From Kutzneria sp. 744 (GTDB lineage Bacteria > Actinomycetota > Actinomycetes > Mycobacteriales > Pseudonocardiaceae): 40,491 bases of DNA. Below, piece by piece: positions 17,614 through 25,608 of this stretch (its first letter is position 1; every line of letters begins with the position of its first letter). The stretch spans positions 11,537,035 to 11,577,525 of the forward strand of contig NZ_KK037166.1 in NCBI RefSeq assembly GCF_000568255.1, read 5' to 3'. The translations under genes and the position numbers were made by a program. The notes below the pieces were generated by a model that saw only the letters and a program-made list of their open reading frames with translations, was not told the DNA's origin and searched no databases.

Positions 17614-17696
17614 AGAACCTCTTTTGGGACCTCGTGCGTTGGAACCCGCGCGCTGAAGTCCCAATGCAACATAGCCCGACGGAATCCGCGTCGTAG
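17610..17696 (+). CDS. 28-residue peptide ORF coupled to the HTH gene
   Basis: ATG 17610 overlaps the stop of the HTH gene (ATGA, 17610-17613). The peptide starts MKNLFWDLVRWNPRAE and ends in a Ser/Thr/Glu tail (TESAS). It has an aromatic, amphipathic N-terminal half and no cysteine. GGAG directly abuts the start, so expression would depend on coupling. The codon content is less GC-biased than the HTH tail before it. A signalling peptide, a RiPP precursor or a chance frame are all possible; no family was recognised. Confidence 0.4.
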   Translation: MKNLFWDLVRWNPRAEVPMQHSPTESAS

Positions 17697-17866
17697 GCCT
17701 TGCGGCAGGTCGGCCGCCACGTCGGGTGCTGTCGACCGTGAACACTCGGTACCCGCACCGCAGTCGAACCCGTCCCAGACTCCCGAAGTCGCAACAAGCG
17801 CGCGGCGAAACGATCCCCTGCGCATCCTGATGCCACCACCGGCCCAACCAGCATGAGGAAAGACCC

Positions 17867-18007
17867 ATGATGTGTACACGGGGCGCACTCGCGCCTACTC
17901 TCCTAATTCCTCCCGCCATCGGTATGCGGGTCGCATCGCAACGGAGGTCCGCAGGCGTCGTCTTCGACGGCGCTGTCGTGACGCCGGCGACCAGGCGGCT
18001 CGCGTGA
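17867..18007 (+). CDS. 46-residue ORF with strong ribosome site, coupled to CPBP gene
   Basis: ATG 17867 follows GAGGAAAG (17855-17862) at good spacing, the best ribosome site in this stretch. The ORF encodes 46 residues beginning MMCTRGALAPTLLIPPAIG, with a short hydrophobic Pro-containing N-terminal half, one cysteine and a basic second half. Its TGA (18005-18007) overlaps GTG 18004 of the CPBP protease as GTGA. Alternatively the same ribosome site could serve a longer CPBP start at GTG 17872, which would add 44 Arg-rich residues to the protease; I judge that less likely. Function unknown. Confidence 0.4.
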   Translation: MMCTRGALAPTLLIPPAIGMRVASQRRSAGVVFDGAVVTPATRRLA

Positions 18008-18894
18008 TCTCATCGCTGATCGAGCGGACTTTCACCGCCCGCGAGAACGCCACGCGACAGCCGGCTGTCAGGCTTTCCCTGATGGCCGCTGCCGGACTCC
18101 TCGTGGCCTTCTTGTGGGGTATGTGGTCAAATCTCCTGCCGAACTACACCGAGTCCACTCTGACTCGCCTGGCCCCGGCGGTGACCGGCGATACCAATGA
18201 CCTCGTGGTGAGGGGGCTAGATTTCCTTGTCGCCCTGGTTGCGCTGCTAGCTCTGGTGTTGGCGACCGATCGAGCGGAGATCGGCCTTCCGGTGCGACAG
18301 TCAGCCAAACAGGCTGGGGCCGTTTCGATTTATTACCTCGCTGGCCAAACATATATTGTGATCATCTTCGCGATGAGAATCCTCGTCGACCCGTGGTTGC
18401 CTGTGGGGGCATCCGGGTTCAATCCGAGCGCGATGAGCATGCAGTACCAGATCCTGGTCAGCGTGGATGCGGCGAAAGAGGAAATTGTCGCGGTGGCGGT
18501 ACCCGTCGTCATCGCGACGCGTCTCCTGAGAGCCTTCAGCGCGTCGCCGAGTACGCGTCACAAGCTACGTTGGGTGGGAGTGGTAGCTCTAACGGGCGTT
18601 CGTCTGGGCTACCACTGGTGGCAAGGAACGCATGAGGCCCAATTGGTCGTATGGGCAGCTGTCGCGGTGGTGATCTTCCTGCGAACGCGCTCATTGGTGG
18701 CAATGATGGTCGGGCACGTCCTTATGGACTGGACGAACGTCAGTCTGCTGCGACCGTGGGTGTATGTGATCGTTTTCGGTCTCTTTCTCTATTTCCTGTT
18801 CGACTTCGTGCAGGGCGAGGGCGGCGCGCCGGAGAATTCCGGTGGCGGTGGAACAGAGCGCTCTGTCGGCGGCCGCGGCCGAGACTACGGCTGA
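18004..18894 (+). CDS. CPBP-family intramembrane protease-like protein, copy 1
   Basis: 296 residues from GTG 18004 (a longer start at GTG 17872 is possible). About eight hydrophobic segments are visible. Three CPBP/CAAX-protease motif sites are present: the glutamate pair AKEEIV (residues 159-160), the first histidine in GYHWW (residue 204), and the second in GHVLMDW (residue 238). The arginine of the usual EExxxR is missing (EEIVAV). Known members cleave prenylated or leader peptides within the membrane or act as immunity proteins. Codon choice is noticeably less GC-rich than in flanking genes, a sign of transfer. A second copy lies at 19681. Confidence 0.75.
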   Translation: MISSLIERTFTARENATRQPAVRLSLMAAAGLLVAFLWGMWSNLLPNYTESTLTRLAPAVTGDTNDLVVRGLDFLVALVALLALVLATDRAEIGLPVRQSAKQAGAVSIYYLAGQTYIVIIFAMRILVDPWLPVGASGFNPSAMSMQYQILVSVDAAKEEIVAVAVPVVIATRLLRAFSASPSTRHKLRWVGVVALTGVRLGYHWWQGTHEAQLVVWAAVAVVIFLRTRSLVAMMVGHVLMDWTNVSLLRPWVYVIVFGLFLYFLFDFVQGEGGAPENSGGGGTERSVGGRGRDYG

Positions 18895-19170
18895 GCCGGG
18901 GCGGCACCGGAACTCATGGCGGGGCGTGTCGGTCGCTGGCAATGGTGGCTGCACCAGGTCGTACGGGCCACCGCAATCGCCGTCCTGGCGGCCAGCGTCC
19001 GACGGCCGGTGCCCGAATCTTCGAACTACCACCAGCGGGCACGACACCTCGCGCCCTCGATGTGTTGGAGCGTCAATAACCTGTGCGTGACGCGAAGTAC
19101 CCCGCAGGCGTCGGCCGGCCACACCACAGCGCGAAGCACTCCGGGCTCGCGACGACATGGCGGCCCCTTC

Positions 19171-19475
19171 CACGAAACACCTGCGGTCGCCGCCGTCTGG
19201 CAAACGATCGGCCAGCGCGGCCGCATCGCGGCGCTGCAACTCGTGGCGTGGGGCCACCAGTTCGGCACGCCCGCCGGCGACGGTGGGGTGGACGTCGCCG
19301 GGTGACGCAGCTGGACCTGGCAGAGGCCATCGCCGCGAACCCCGCGTACGTCGACCGGGTACTCGCCCGGCTCCGCGAAGACGGGCTGGTGATCACCGGC
19401 CGGTGTCTGTTCCACATCCCCGCCCCCGAGGAATTGGCCCGCGCCGCCCGCGAGCCAACACCGCCAAAAACATGA
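19171..19475 (+). pseudogene. Truncated, frame-broken Crp/Fnr-type DNA-binding domain
   Basis: One frame reads WQTIGQRGRIAALQLVAWGH and runs to a TGA at 19303-19305. The next frame begins at GTG 19302 with VTQLDLAEAIAANPAYVDRV and LREDGLVITG. Joined, they give the winged-helix domain of a Crp-family regulator, split by a one-base shift. No cyclic-nucleotide-binding domain precedes it in 18895-19170. The GTGA junction could in principle couple two ORFs, but the domain is cut through its middle, so a relic is more likely. The flanking bases 18895-19170 and 19476-19680 hold nothing else I can support. Confidence 0.6.
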
Positions 19476-19680
19476 GTATTACACATTTCACCGTCGCCGT
19501 GGACTCTTGATCGTGCCCGCGATCGCCCTGCCCGATCGAGGATGCCTTGCCGCAACACGCGGTTCGCTCGACCCCATCCGTTTGCGGGAGCTGCCCGAAG
19601 CGGTCCGGGCCGGCTCCTCATCGCGATCGGGTGCCTGCTCGGCTTCGACCAATCCCAACGATTGAAGGAACGGTGTCGTA

Positions 19681-20607
19681 GTGTCATCTTCGAGTCCTGA
19701 CAACCACTCCCAGGCTGGTGTGGATCACGATCGTCACGACGACGAGGCAAGTCTGGGTGCCGCATCGGCCGCCCCGGTCGCGGTCGCCGCGCGGAGCCGT
19801 GTGCGTCACGGTCGCGCAGTGCTGCTGATGACCGCCTGCGCCATCGCGGCCTGGGAACTGTGCACCTGGGCGAACGTGCTGCCTGATTACCTGGCTGACG
19901 CCCTGGACAAACTCCTCCCGGCAACGATTGACGCCGATGGGTTCGACATGGTCGAGCGGTTGATCTTCCTCGGGCTGTCCGGGCTCGCGTTGGCGTGCGC
20001 CGCAACGGCGACGAGTGCGCGTGAGGTCGGTCTCCGCACGGGGGACTGGAGCCGTCAACTGAGTGTGACGGCCTACGGCTTCTGGGGGATGCTGCTCACC
20101 AACCTCGCCCTGACCTATGCCGCGACGTGGTGGATCACACCCACGGATACCGACGCCACGCAGACCGTGCCCGATCCCAGCGCTGGTCCCCTGTGGTGGC
20201 AGGCCGTGGCCTACACCGCCGCCGCTGCTGAGGAGATCGTCGCGATCGCGATCCCCGTACTGCTCATGCGGACGGTCGCCGAGCATCGGGCGTGGTCACC
20301 AAAGACGCGGCAGGTTCTGGGTTGGTGCGGCGTTGCTGCTCTGGCGGCGATCCGGGCGTCCTACCACCTGTGGCTTGGCCCTTTGGCGGCCGTGGTGGCG
20401 GTCGTGGCGGTCGTCGAGGTGATGCTCTACCGCAGGTTCGGCTACTTGATCCCGCTCATGGTGGCCCACTGCATGATGGACACGGCGATCAACATCCCGG
20501 CCGCGGTGCCGTTCGTGGGTGTGGCGGCGTTTGGGATGACGGCCGTGGCCTTGGCCCGCTTGGTGCCGGAGAAGAACGACGCTGGCGTGTCCGGTGGGAC
20601 CGTCTGA
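19681..20607 (+). CDS. CPBP-family intramembrane protease-like protein, copy 2
   Basis: 308 residues from GTG 19681, with GAAGGA about 11 bases upstream. A hydrophilic His/Asp-rich N-terminus precedes a multi-span membrane domain. Motif sites are E184-E185 (AAEEIV), H229 (SYHLW) and H263 (VAHCMMD), and again no arginine follows the glutamates. It shares the first-helix pattern (WxNxLPxY) and motif spacing with copy 1, so the two are paralogues. Possible roles are peptide maturation or immunity. Its codon use is more typical of the host than that of copy 1. Confidence 0.78.
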   Translation: MSSSSPDNHSQAGVDHDRHDDEASLGAASAAPVAVAARSRVRHGRAVLLMTACAIAAWELCTWANVLPDYLADALDKLLPATIDADGFDMVERLIFLGLSGLALACAATATSAREVGLRTGDWSRQLSVTAYGFWGMLLTNLALTYAATWWITPTDTDATQTVPDPSAGPLWWQAVAYTAAAAEEIVAIAIPVLLMRTVAEHRAWSPKTRQVLGWCGVAALAAIRASYHLWLGPLAAVVAVVAVVEVMLYRRFGYLIPLMVAHCMMDTAINIPAAVPFVGVAAFGMTAVALARLVPEKNDAGVSGGTV

Positions 20608-20714
20608 TGGTGGTCCACGACCGACAACGGGCTGTGGCCGGAAACGGCCGGTGGCGGCTTCGGTTGGACCTGCGCCAGCGCAAACGGCCGGATCGTCAGG
20701 AACGGAAAGGGTGA
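20607..20714 (+). CDS. 35-residue highly basic ORF, start overlapping CPBP stop
   Basis: ATG 20607 overlaps the CPBP stop as TGATG. The product begins MVVHDRQRAVAGNGRWRLRL and is about one third Arg/Lys. A GGCCG-GAAA-CGGCC stem-loop lies inside it (20636-20649) and might instead be a terminator. The evidence is only the overlap and lack of stops, so this may be a chance frame. Confidence 0.25.
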   Translation: MVVHDRQRAVAGNGRWRLRLDLRQRKRPDRQERKG

Positions 20715-20886
20715 GAGTTGCCCGAGGCGTTTCGGGTCGGGTGCCAGCGAGGTCCGTTTTCGCGAACACAACCATTCGCAATAGCCGGTGCGGGGTCGGT
20801 TCCTGCGGGAAGCGCGGGCACGAACCATGACCAATACCACACGACGGGATTGTTTTCCCGACCAACGTAGGACGAGGGGACGACGC

Positions 20887-21258
20887 GTGAAGGGCAGCAC
20901 AATGCGATCGAGCAGGCCGACGGCGGCCGGCGCCGGCGCCACGGGCACGACGGACCGGAGCACCAACCCTGCACCAGGCTCGGAGCGGAGGAATCCAATT
21001 GTCCGGGTCACTGTCGGCCCGCAGGCGGCCACGCTGGCCCCACGCGAGTTCGAGGTTCTCCAACTGATGGCGGACGGATGGCCCAATGAGGCCATCGCGA
21101 ACTACCTCGGCTTTAGTGGCAGCACTGTGAAGACCACCGTGGGGCGGATGTTCGAGAAGCTGGGTGCGGAAAACCGGGTTCAGGCAGTCACCACGGCCAC
21201 CGTGCTCGGCGTGATCTGCCTCAGTGACGCGCGCCGCGCCGAGGTCGCCTCCCCGTGA
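20887..21258 (+). CDS. Small LuxR-type HTH regulator
   Basis: 123 residues from GTG 20887, which has GAGGGG six bases upstream; ATG 20827 in the same frame would add 20 residues. The C-terminal 65 residues form a GerE/LuxR HTH: LAPREFEVLQLMADG, then NEAIANYLGFSGSTVKTTVGRMFEKL. No receiver or ligand domain is present; the first 50 residues are low-complexity Ala/Thr/Gly. Its stop overlaps the STAND gene start (TGATG), so the two are cotranslated. A DNA-binding output partner for the STAND protein is a reasonable inference. Confidence 0.82.
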   Translation: MKGSTMRSSRPTAAGAGATGTTDRSTNPAPGSERRNPIVRVTVGPQAATLAPREFEVLQLMADGWPNEAIANYLGFSGSTVKTTVGRMFEKLGAENRVQAVTTATVLGVICLSDARRAEVASP

Positions 21259-23336
21259 TGCCGCCGGATCGTACGCACCTGCCGGTCAGTGTCGCTGGCA
21301 GTGATCGCCCATCCCCCGTGGAACACAGCTCGGTCGACAACACGGTCGATTCCGCACGCATTGGCACGGTTGTGCAGGCCGGAGACGTCGGCGGCTCGGT
21401 CATCGTGGTGAGCGCGCCGCCGCTTGCCGCTCAACGTCCACTGCGGCAGCTGCCGCCTGCGCGGCCTATCGTCGACCGCGAGGGTGTGCTGGCCGAGCTG
21501 GACGCTCTCTATCACCGGGGCACCACCAGCAGCCGCGTCCTAGTCGTGGCCGGCGCACCGGGCGTCGGACTGCGCACCGCGGCGTTGGCCTGGGCGCACC
21601 GGCATGCCAGCGAATTCGAGGCCCATGCCGTGGTCAGCGTGACCAGTGGCCTGTACGCCGCCCAGGGCGTCCTGCTGACTGCGCTGGGGTTGGATCCCGA
21701 CCGGCTCCCGCATGAGATCGGGGATCGAGCGGCGTGGTGGCGTCACCACACCAGCGGGACTCGCACACTCGTAGTCGCGGTCGATCCGCCGCCCGGCATT
21801 GCTGGTGTCGAGGCGTTGCTGCCCGGCGCCGCCGGGAGCGTGGTCCTGGTGGCCAGCCATCACCCGGTGCTCGATCGCACCGGTGTCCCCCATCCGCCTG
21901 TCAGTGTCGGTGCGATGACCGACGACCACCTGCGTGAGCTGGTGTCCCGCATGCTGGGTGATCAACGCGTCGCCAGCGATCCGGAGGGCGTTCAGGCGCT
22001 GGTGGCCCGGTGCGCCGGACTGCCGCTGGCCGCGCGGATCGTCGCCGGCGTCGTGGGGCTGCGCCATCCGAATGCTCCGCTGTCGCAGATCGCCGACCGA
22101 CTCGACCTGACGGCCGGCCTTGCCACTCAGATGGGGCCGATCATGGACCAGGCCTATGCCGCGCTCCCCGAGGACGCCGTCCCGCTCTACCGCGCGATCG
22201 GCGCCTGCGACCTGACGGAGCTGACCCGGGGACTGGCGATGGCGCTCCTCGGCGGCGATGCCACGACCGTTGACCGGGCACTCGAGGCGTTGGTCATCGC
22301 CGGACTGGCAGACGAGATCGAACCCGACCTGTACCGGGTGCGTGATCTCGCCCGCGAGCACGCCCGCGCGATGGCGCAGTCCGCCGACCCGGCCGCCGCG
22401 CGGACCGCACTGGTGCTCCGCGCGGCACGGTACCTTGAGCCGATCCTGCGGCTGGCCAACAGAACCAGCGGCCGTGACCTCGGTCCGGCCCCGACTGCCG
22501 ACAGCGCTGACGCGCAACCGGACACCCCATTCGACGGGATGTCACCGACGCAGGCCCTGGACTGGATCGAGCAACGGCGTCAGATCGTGATCCACCTGTG
22601 CCAAGCCACGCTGGATCAGGGCCTGCCACTGTGGACTGAATGGCTGGGCACGGCGTTGTGGGTGGTCACCGAATGGCGCGGGGACCGGGAGCTGCGGGAT
22701 CTGTTGAGCGGCATCCGCCGCGCCGCGGCACAGCTTTCGCAGGATCCGCATGCCCTGCGGCGCGCGATCGGGCGCATCGGCCAGGACTACACCGAGGCGG
22801 GCGAGTGGGACGCGGCGTTGCCCTACCTGCTGGAGTCCCGCGCGTTGGCCGCGGCGGCCGACGACCCGGCCGCGCCACGGGATCGCCGCACAGCCGACAA
22901 GCGCCTCGCGAACTGGCACGTGCTACGCGGACGGGAACGCCTCCTGCAGAGTGATCCGCGAGGACTGGACGATCTACGAGAGGCCGACAACGGGTTGACC
23001 GTCCTGATCGCCGACTACGAGGCCGCGGGGCTACTGGGCAAAGCCGCCGCCGCCTTGACGATGCGCGCCCAGGCCCGCCTCGGCGCGGACCGACGCCTCG
23101 ACGCGCTCCGCGACAGCGAACGGGCCATCGAGCTCGTGCTTCACCACGGGGACCAGCTACACGAGGCACGGGCCAGGATCACTCACGCCGAGATCCTCAC
23201 GGCGTGGGGTGATGTTCCTGCCGCTCGTGGGGAGCTGGCCAAAATCGAGCAGTCGGCGGCTGCTCGGGCATTGCCACCACGTGACCAAGCCCGCTGGTCC
23301 GATCTCGATAGCATCTTCGACGATTCCGCCACCTGA
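21258..23336 (+). CDS. NLR-like STAND protein with degenerate P-loop and TPR-like C-terminus
   Basis: 692 residues from ATG 21258 (GTG 21255 is also possible). Residues 28-50 contain the pattern NTxxxxxIGTVVQAGDVGG, similar to motifs found ahead of actinomycete NB-ARC domains. The NTPase region starts at IVDREGVLAEL (about 71). The P-loop reads GAPGVGLRT (99-107), with the essential lysine replaced by leucine, so ATP hydrolysis is doubtful. TLVVAVDPPP near residue 169 stands where Walker B would be and lacks the usual second acid. A winged-helix part (about 290-375) and helical repeats (about 500-685) follow. It is coupled to the small LuxR-type gene upstream. No other effector domain is seen. 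Confidence 0.78.
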   Translation: MPPDRTHLPVSVAGSDRPSPVEHSSVDNTVDSARIGTVVQAGDVGGSVIVVSAPPLAAQRPLRQLPPARPIVDREGVLAELDALYHRGTTSSRVLVVAGAPGVGLRTAALAWAHRHASEFEAHAVVSVTSGLYAAQGVLLTALGLDPDRLPHEIGDRAAWWRHHTSGTRTLVVAVDPPPGIAGVEALLPGAAGSVVLVASHHPVLDRTGVPHPPVSVGAMTDDHLRELVSRMLGDQRVASDPEGVQALVARCAGLPLAARIVAGVVGLRHPNAPLSQIADRLDLTAGLATQMGPIMDQAYAALPEDAVPLYRAIGACDLTELTRGLAMALLGGDATTVDRALEALVIAGLADEIEPDLYRVRDLAREHARAMAQSADPAAARTALVLRAARYLEPILRLANRTSGRDLGPAPTADSADAQPDTPFDGMSPTQALDWIEQRRQIVIHLCQATLDQGLPLWTEWLGTALWVVTEWRGDRELRDLLSGIRRAAAQLSQDPHALRRAIGRIGQDYTEAGEWDAALPYLLESRALAAAADDPAAPRDRRTADKRLANWHVLRGRERLLQSDPRGLDDLREADNGLTVLIADYEAAGLLGKAAAALTMRAQARLGADRRLDALRDSERAIELVLHHGDQLHEARARITHAEILTAWGDVPAARGELAKIEQSAAARALPPRDQARWSDLDSIFDDSAT

Positions 23337-23518
23337 CCTTACAGTCCGCAACGGGTGTTGCTGGCTGGCGAAGTCAACGGATATCTCGGATGCCATTGCG
23401 GTAGGCATTTGGTCAGAGGCGCGGCCAGGCTTCCGTGGTCTCACGTCGAGCCCGTCTCGGTCCAGGACGAGGCCCGTCGCCCGTCGTGGGAACGGCTGCC
23501 AAGGCCAACGCAACCCCG

Positions 23519-23557
23519 TCACTTTCGTCGCCCTATGCGACCAGTCGACGAAAGTGA
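23519..23557. terminator. Hairpin downstream of the STAND gene
   Basis: TCACTTTCGTCG (23519-23530) pairs perfectly with CGACGAAAGTGA (23546-23557) over a 15-base loop. It lies 180 bases after the STAND stop, between convergent genes, and fits a terminator for the plus-strand transcript. Confidence 0.6.
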
Positions 23558-23574
23558 AACGCGGTCGGGAACCT

Positions 23575-23611
23575 GTGGCGGCCGTGATTCCGTTGGCATC
23601 ACGGCCGCCAC
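23575..23611. terminator. Hairpin downstream of lsr2
   Basis: GTGGCGGCCGTGAT (23575-23588) and ATCACGGCCGCCAC (23598-23611) form a perfect 14-base stem with a 9-base loop, starting six bases beyond the lsr2 stop. It is a strong terminator candidate for lsr2 and, with the hairpin at 23519, separates the two convergent transcripts. Confidence 0.75.
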
Positions 23612-23617
23612 AAAGGA

Positions 23618-23959
23618 TCAGCTGCCGTGGGCGGCCTGGAACTTGGCCACCAACTCAGCCGGGATGCGGCCGCGGTCGGAGATCTTCTCCCCCTGGCTGC
23701 GGGCCCACTCGCGAATGGCCTGGTTCTGCGCGCGGTCGCCGCCCGCCTTCACCGCGGTGGTGGCGCCGCCCCGCTGCTTGCGGCCACCGACACGCTGCGA
23801 CTTCTCGACGTACGTAGCCAGGTTCTCGCGGAGCTTCTTCGCGTTCCCGTCGGACAGGTCGATCGTGTATTCGACGCCGTCGAGCCCGAAGGACACGCTC
23901 TCGTTGGCCTCACCGCCATCGAGGTCGTCGATCAGCTGGACGATGGTCTTCTGTGCCAT
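23618..23959 (-). CDS. lsr2: Lsr2 nucleoid-associated protein
   Basis: 113 residues from ATG 23959, behind AAGGAGA eight bases upstream. The N-terminal dimerisation part (MAQKTIVQLIDDLDGG, then VEYTIDLSDGNAKKLRENL) and the C-terminal AT-rich DNA-binding part with REWARSQGEKISDRGRIP are both complete; RGR is the minor-groove hook. Lsr2 silences AT-rich, often foreign, DNA in actinomycetes. Full-length actinomycete genomes often carry more than one copy, so this may be the main or an accessory copy. It stands alone, with its own upstream AT-rich region and a terminator. Confidence 0.95.
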   Translation of the reverse strand: MAQKTIVQLIDDLDGGEANESVSFGLDGVEYTIDLSDGNAKKLRENLATYVEKSQRVGGRKQRGGATTAVKAGGDRAQNQAIREWARSQGEKISDRGRIPAELVAKFQAAHGS

Positions 23960-24548
23960 GCCGTTGGTCTCCTTGAGGTGATGACTACGCGCATTTTGAC
24001 ATCTGGATGCGACGTTCTGCACGTATGTGGGTCAGCATACACACAATGCTGCGTAGATTCTGTTGCCACGCGGATATATCGTAGGGAACGGGCCCCAAGT
24101 CGTCGAAAGAGACGTACCGCGCCGCGGCGATCGGGGTGCGTCAGCGGGGTATCGGCCTGAATCTGCTCGTGAGAGGTCTGGCGTTGTCCGCCCCATGTCC
24201 GCGTGCACTCCCTGTGCCAGGTCTCCGTTCTCGCCGCCAGGCCACGAGTGCGGCCCGGCGGCCCGTCACAAGGTCCAGGCTGATCCTGCGGTGAGCACAG
24301 GGCATGGGCGACCGCCATTTTATTGTCTCGCGAGTGCGCGTCCGCCCCGACGCTCGCAGCGACGCAGTCACAGAGCAGCCGGACGTGCTCGAACACCGGT
24401 AGCACCCCCGTTTGGAGCCTCGTCCCAGGCGGGGCGTCCTCCACCACTTTCAAACGAGAACCCGCAACGCCCTCCGCCCGATCATCCACGAGAAGCCGCC
24501 ACGTTCGGCGTGAACCGACTCGGTGGGCTGTGGTGGTCGGAGCGCCGG
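23960..24548. other. Long gap upstream of lsr2 without a supported gene
   Basis: The first 110 bases are AT-rich and likely hold the lsr2 promoter. The rest contains overlapping open frames on both strands, the longest on the minus strand from ATG 24489. None shows a ribosome site, a consistent codon pattern or a known motif. Confidence 0.4.
24033..24051. promoter_or_regulatory. Palindrome in lsr2 upstream region
   Basis: CAGCAT (24033-24038) and ATGCTG (24046-24051) flank an ACACACA spacer, in a locally AT-rich stretch 75-90 bases before the lsr2 start. This suits an operator or promoter element for lsr2; which one cannot be told. Confidence 0.35.
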
Positions 24549-24740
24549 TTACGGATGGAATAGCTGGGTAGCAGTGTGCAGAAGGCCTGTGGCCTGGTCC
24601 GGGAGCAGGCTGACGGCGGCGAGCAGCGCGATGGCGCGCAGGGTTCGCTTCGTCGAGTTCAGGGTGTCGTGGACCAGCGTGATCAGGCTGTGCTCGGTGT
24701 CGGCATCATGGGGTCGCATGAGGCTCAGCGTGACCGGCAT
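24549..24740 (-). CDS. Small protein with one hydrophobic helix
   Basis: 63 residues from ATG 24740; ATG 24719 (MRPHDADTEHSL) is an equally good start, since AAGGAA touches the first one. A polar N-terminal half (LITLVHDTLNSTKRTLRA) is followed by a hydrophobic stretch (IALLAAVSLLPDQATGLL) that may insert in the membrane or form an amphipathic helix. No family was recognised. It is isolated on the minus strand between lsr2 and the broken GNAT gene. Confidence 0.5.
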   Translation of the reverse strand: MPVTLSLMRPHDADTEHSLITLVHDTLNSTKRTLRAIALLAAVSLLPDQATGLLHTATQLFHP

Positions 24741-24911
24741 TTCCTTGCTGTGTAAGAGGTTTCCTGTTTCCAGCTGAGACCGATCCGCCGAGGAGGGCGG
24801 TTGGTCGAGCCGCGCCGTGGGCGTCCGCCGCTCGCGTGAGCAAGACAAGGGGCACGATTCGGCCCGAGCCATGGTCGACTGCCATGTCCACGGGGGCGCG
24901 ACGTCGACGAC

Positions 24912-24951
24912 GAGGCGGGAGGCGTTCACCGCTGCGAACGCCTCCCGCCTC
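24912..24951. terminator. Perfect 16-base hairpin after the permease/GNAT unit
   Basis: GAGGCGGGAGGCGTTC (24912-24927) pairs with GAACGCCTCCCGCCTC (24936-24951) across an 8-base loop. It begins 14 bases past the end of the GNAT reading frame and should end the minus-strand transcript. Confidence 0.85.
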
Positions 24952-24964
24952 CGACGCGGCGTGT

Positions 24965-25608
24965 TCAGGCCGTCGGCGGTGGGAACGACATCATCGGGCC
25001 CCGGGCGCTGAGATCAGTGGCTCGGGCCGTGGATGCTGGCCGCCACATCGGCCAGAACGTCGGCCCGTGCCCGACCACGAACGTTCCGCGGCCGACGAAC
25101 CCGTGCCGGGAGTACAACGCGGTCAACCGCAGACTGGCCGCCTCCAGGTAGGCATCCCAGGCCGGATAGGTCCGAAAGTGGTGCCGCAGCAGGGCAGCTC
25201 CGGCGCCGTGGCCCTGCGCGCTGGGCAGTGTCGCGATGTGGGAGAGGTGGTGGTGTTCGCCGCTCGGGTGGTGCTTGGCGAAGGTCGCCTCGAGTTCGGT
25301 GAAATGGGGCGCGTCGGGACCGCACACCTGACGCAGCTGCTCGGCGTAGTCGTCCGGGGCGGGTCTCCACCTCCGTCACCTCGTGCCACACCGCGACGGC
25401 GGCGCGGTCACTGGTCATCTCGATCATGGCGCCGGGCAGGTGCAGGCCCGTGTAGGCCGCTTTTGAAGACTCGCCGGCGCCGGGTGTCATCGGGTACCAG
25501 CCAACGGGTGGGAGCCAACGAGTCGAAGGCGACCGTGATGACATCGGCGACATGGCGCAGATCGTCTGGCCCGGCGGGCACGACGGGCACGGTGGAGTAG
25601 TCGATCAT
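24965..25608 (-). pseudogene. GNAT acetyltransferase, two frameshifts
   Basis: Three successive frames make one GNAT protein. Frame one (from ATG 25608) reads MIDYSTVPVVPAGPDDLRHV to VFKS. It shifts at an AAAA run (25461-25464) into KAAYTGLHLPGAMIEMTSDR and WHEVTEVETRP. It shifts again near a C-run at about 25355 into PHFTELEATFAKHHPSG and the acetyl-CoA site LPSAQGHGAGAALL. Either the gene is decayed or the assembly has homopolymer errors at both sites. The start overlaps the permease stop as ATGA, so it was made as the second gene of that operon. The acceptor substrate is unknown. Confidence 0.75.

Noticed and set aside
17523-17888. Minus-strand frames opposite the two small ORFs
   Set aside because: Two overlapping frames exist but neither has a ribosome site or family-like content, and they run against all neighbouring genes.
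19473-19665. Short ORFs before the second CPBP gene (11 and 50 residues)
   Set aside because: They lack ribosome sites and show no clear similarity to the small ORFs before the first CPBP gene.
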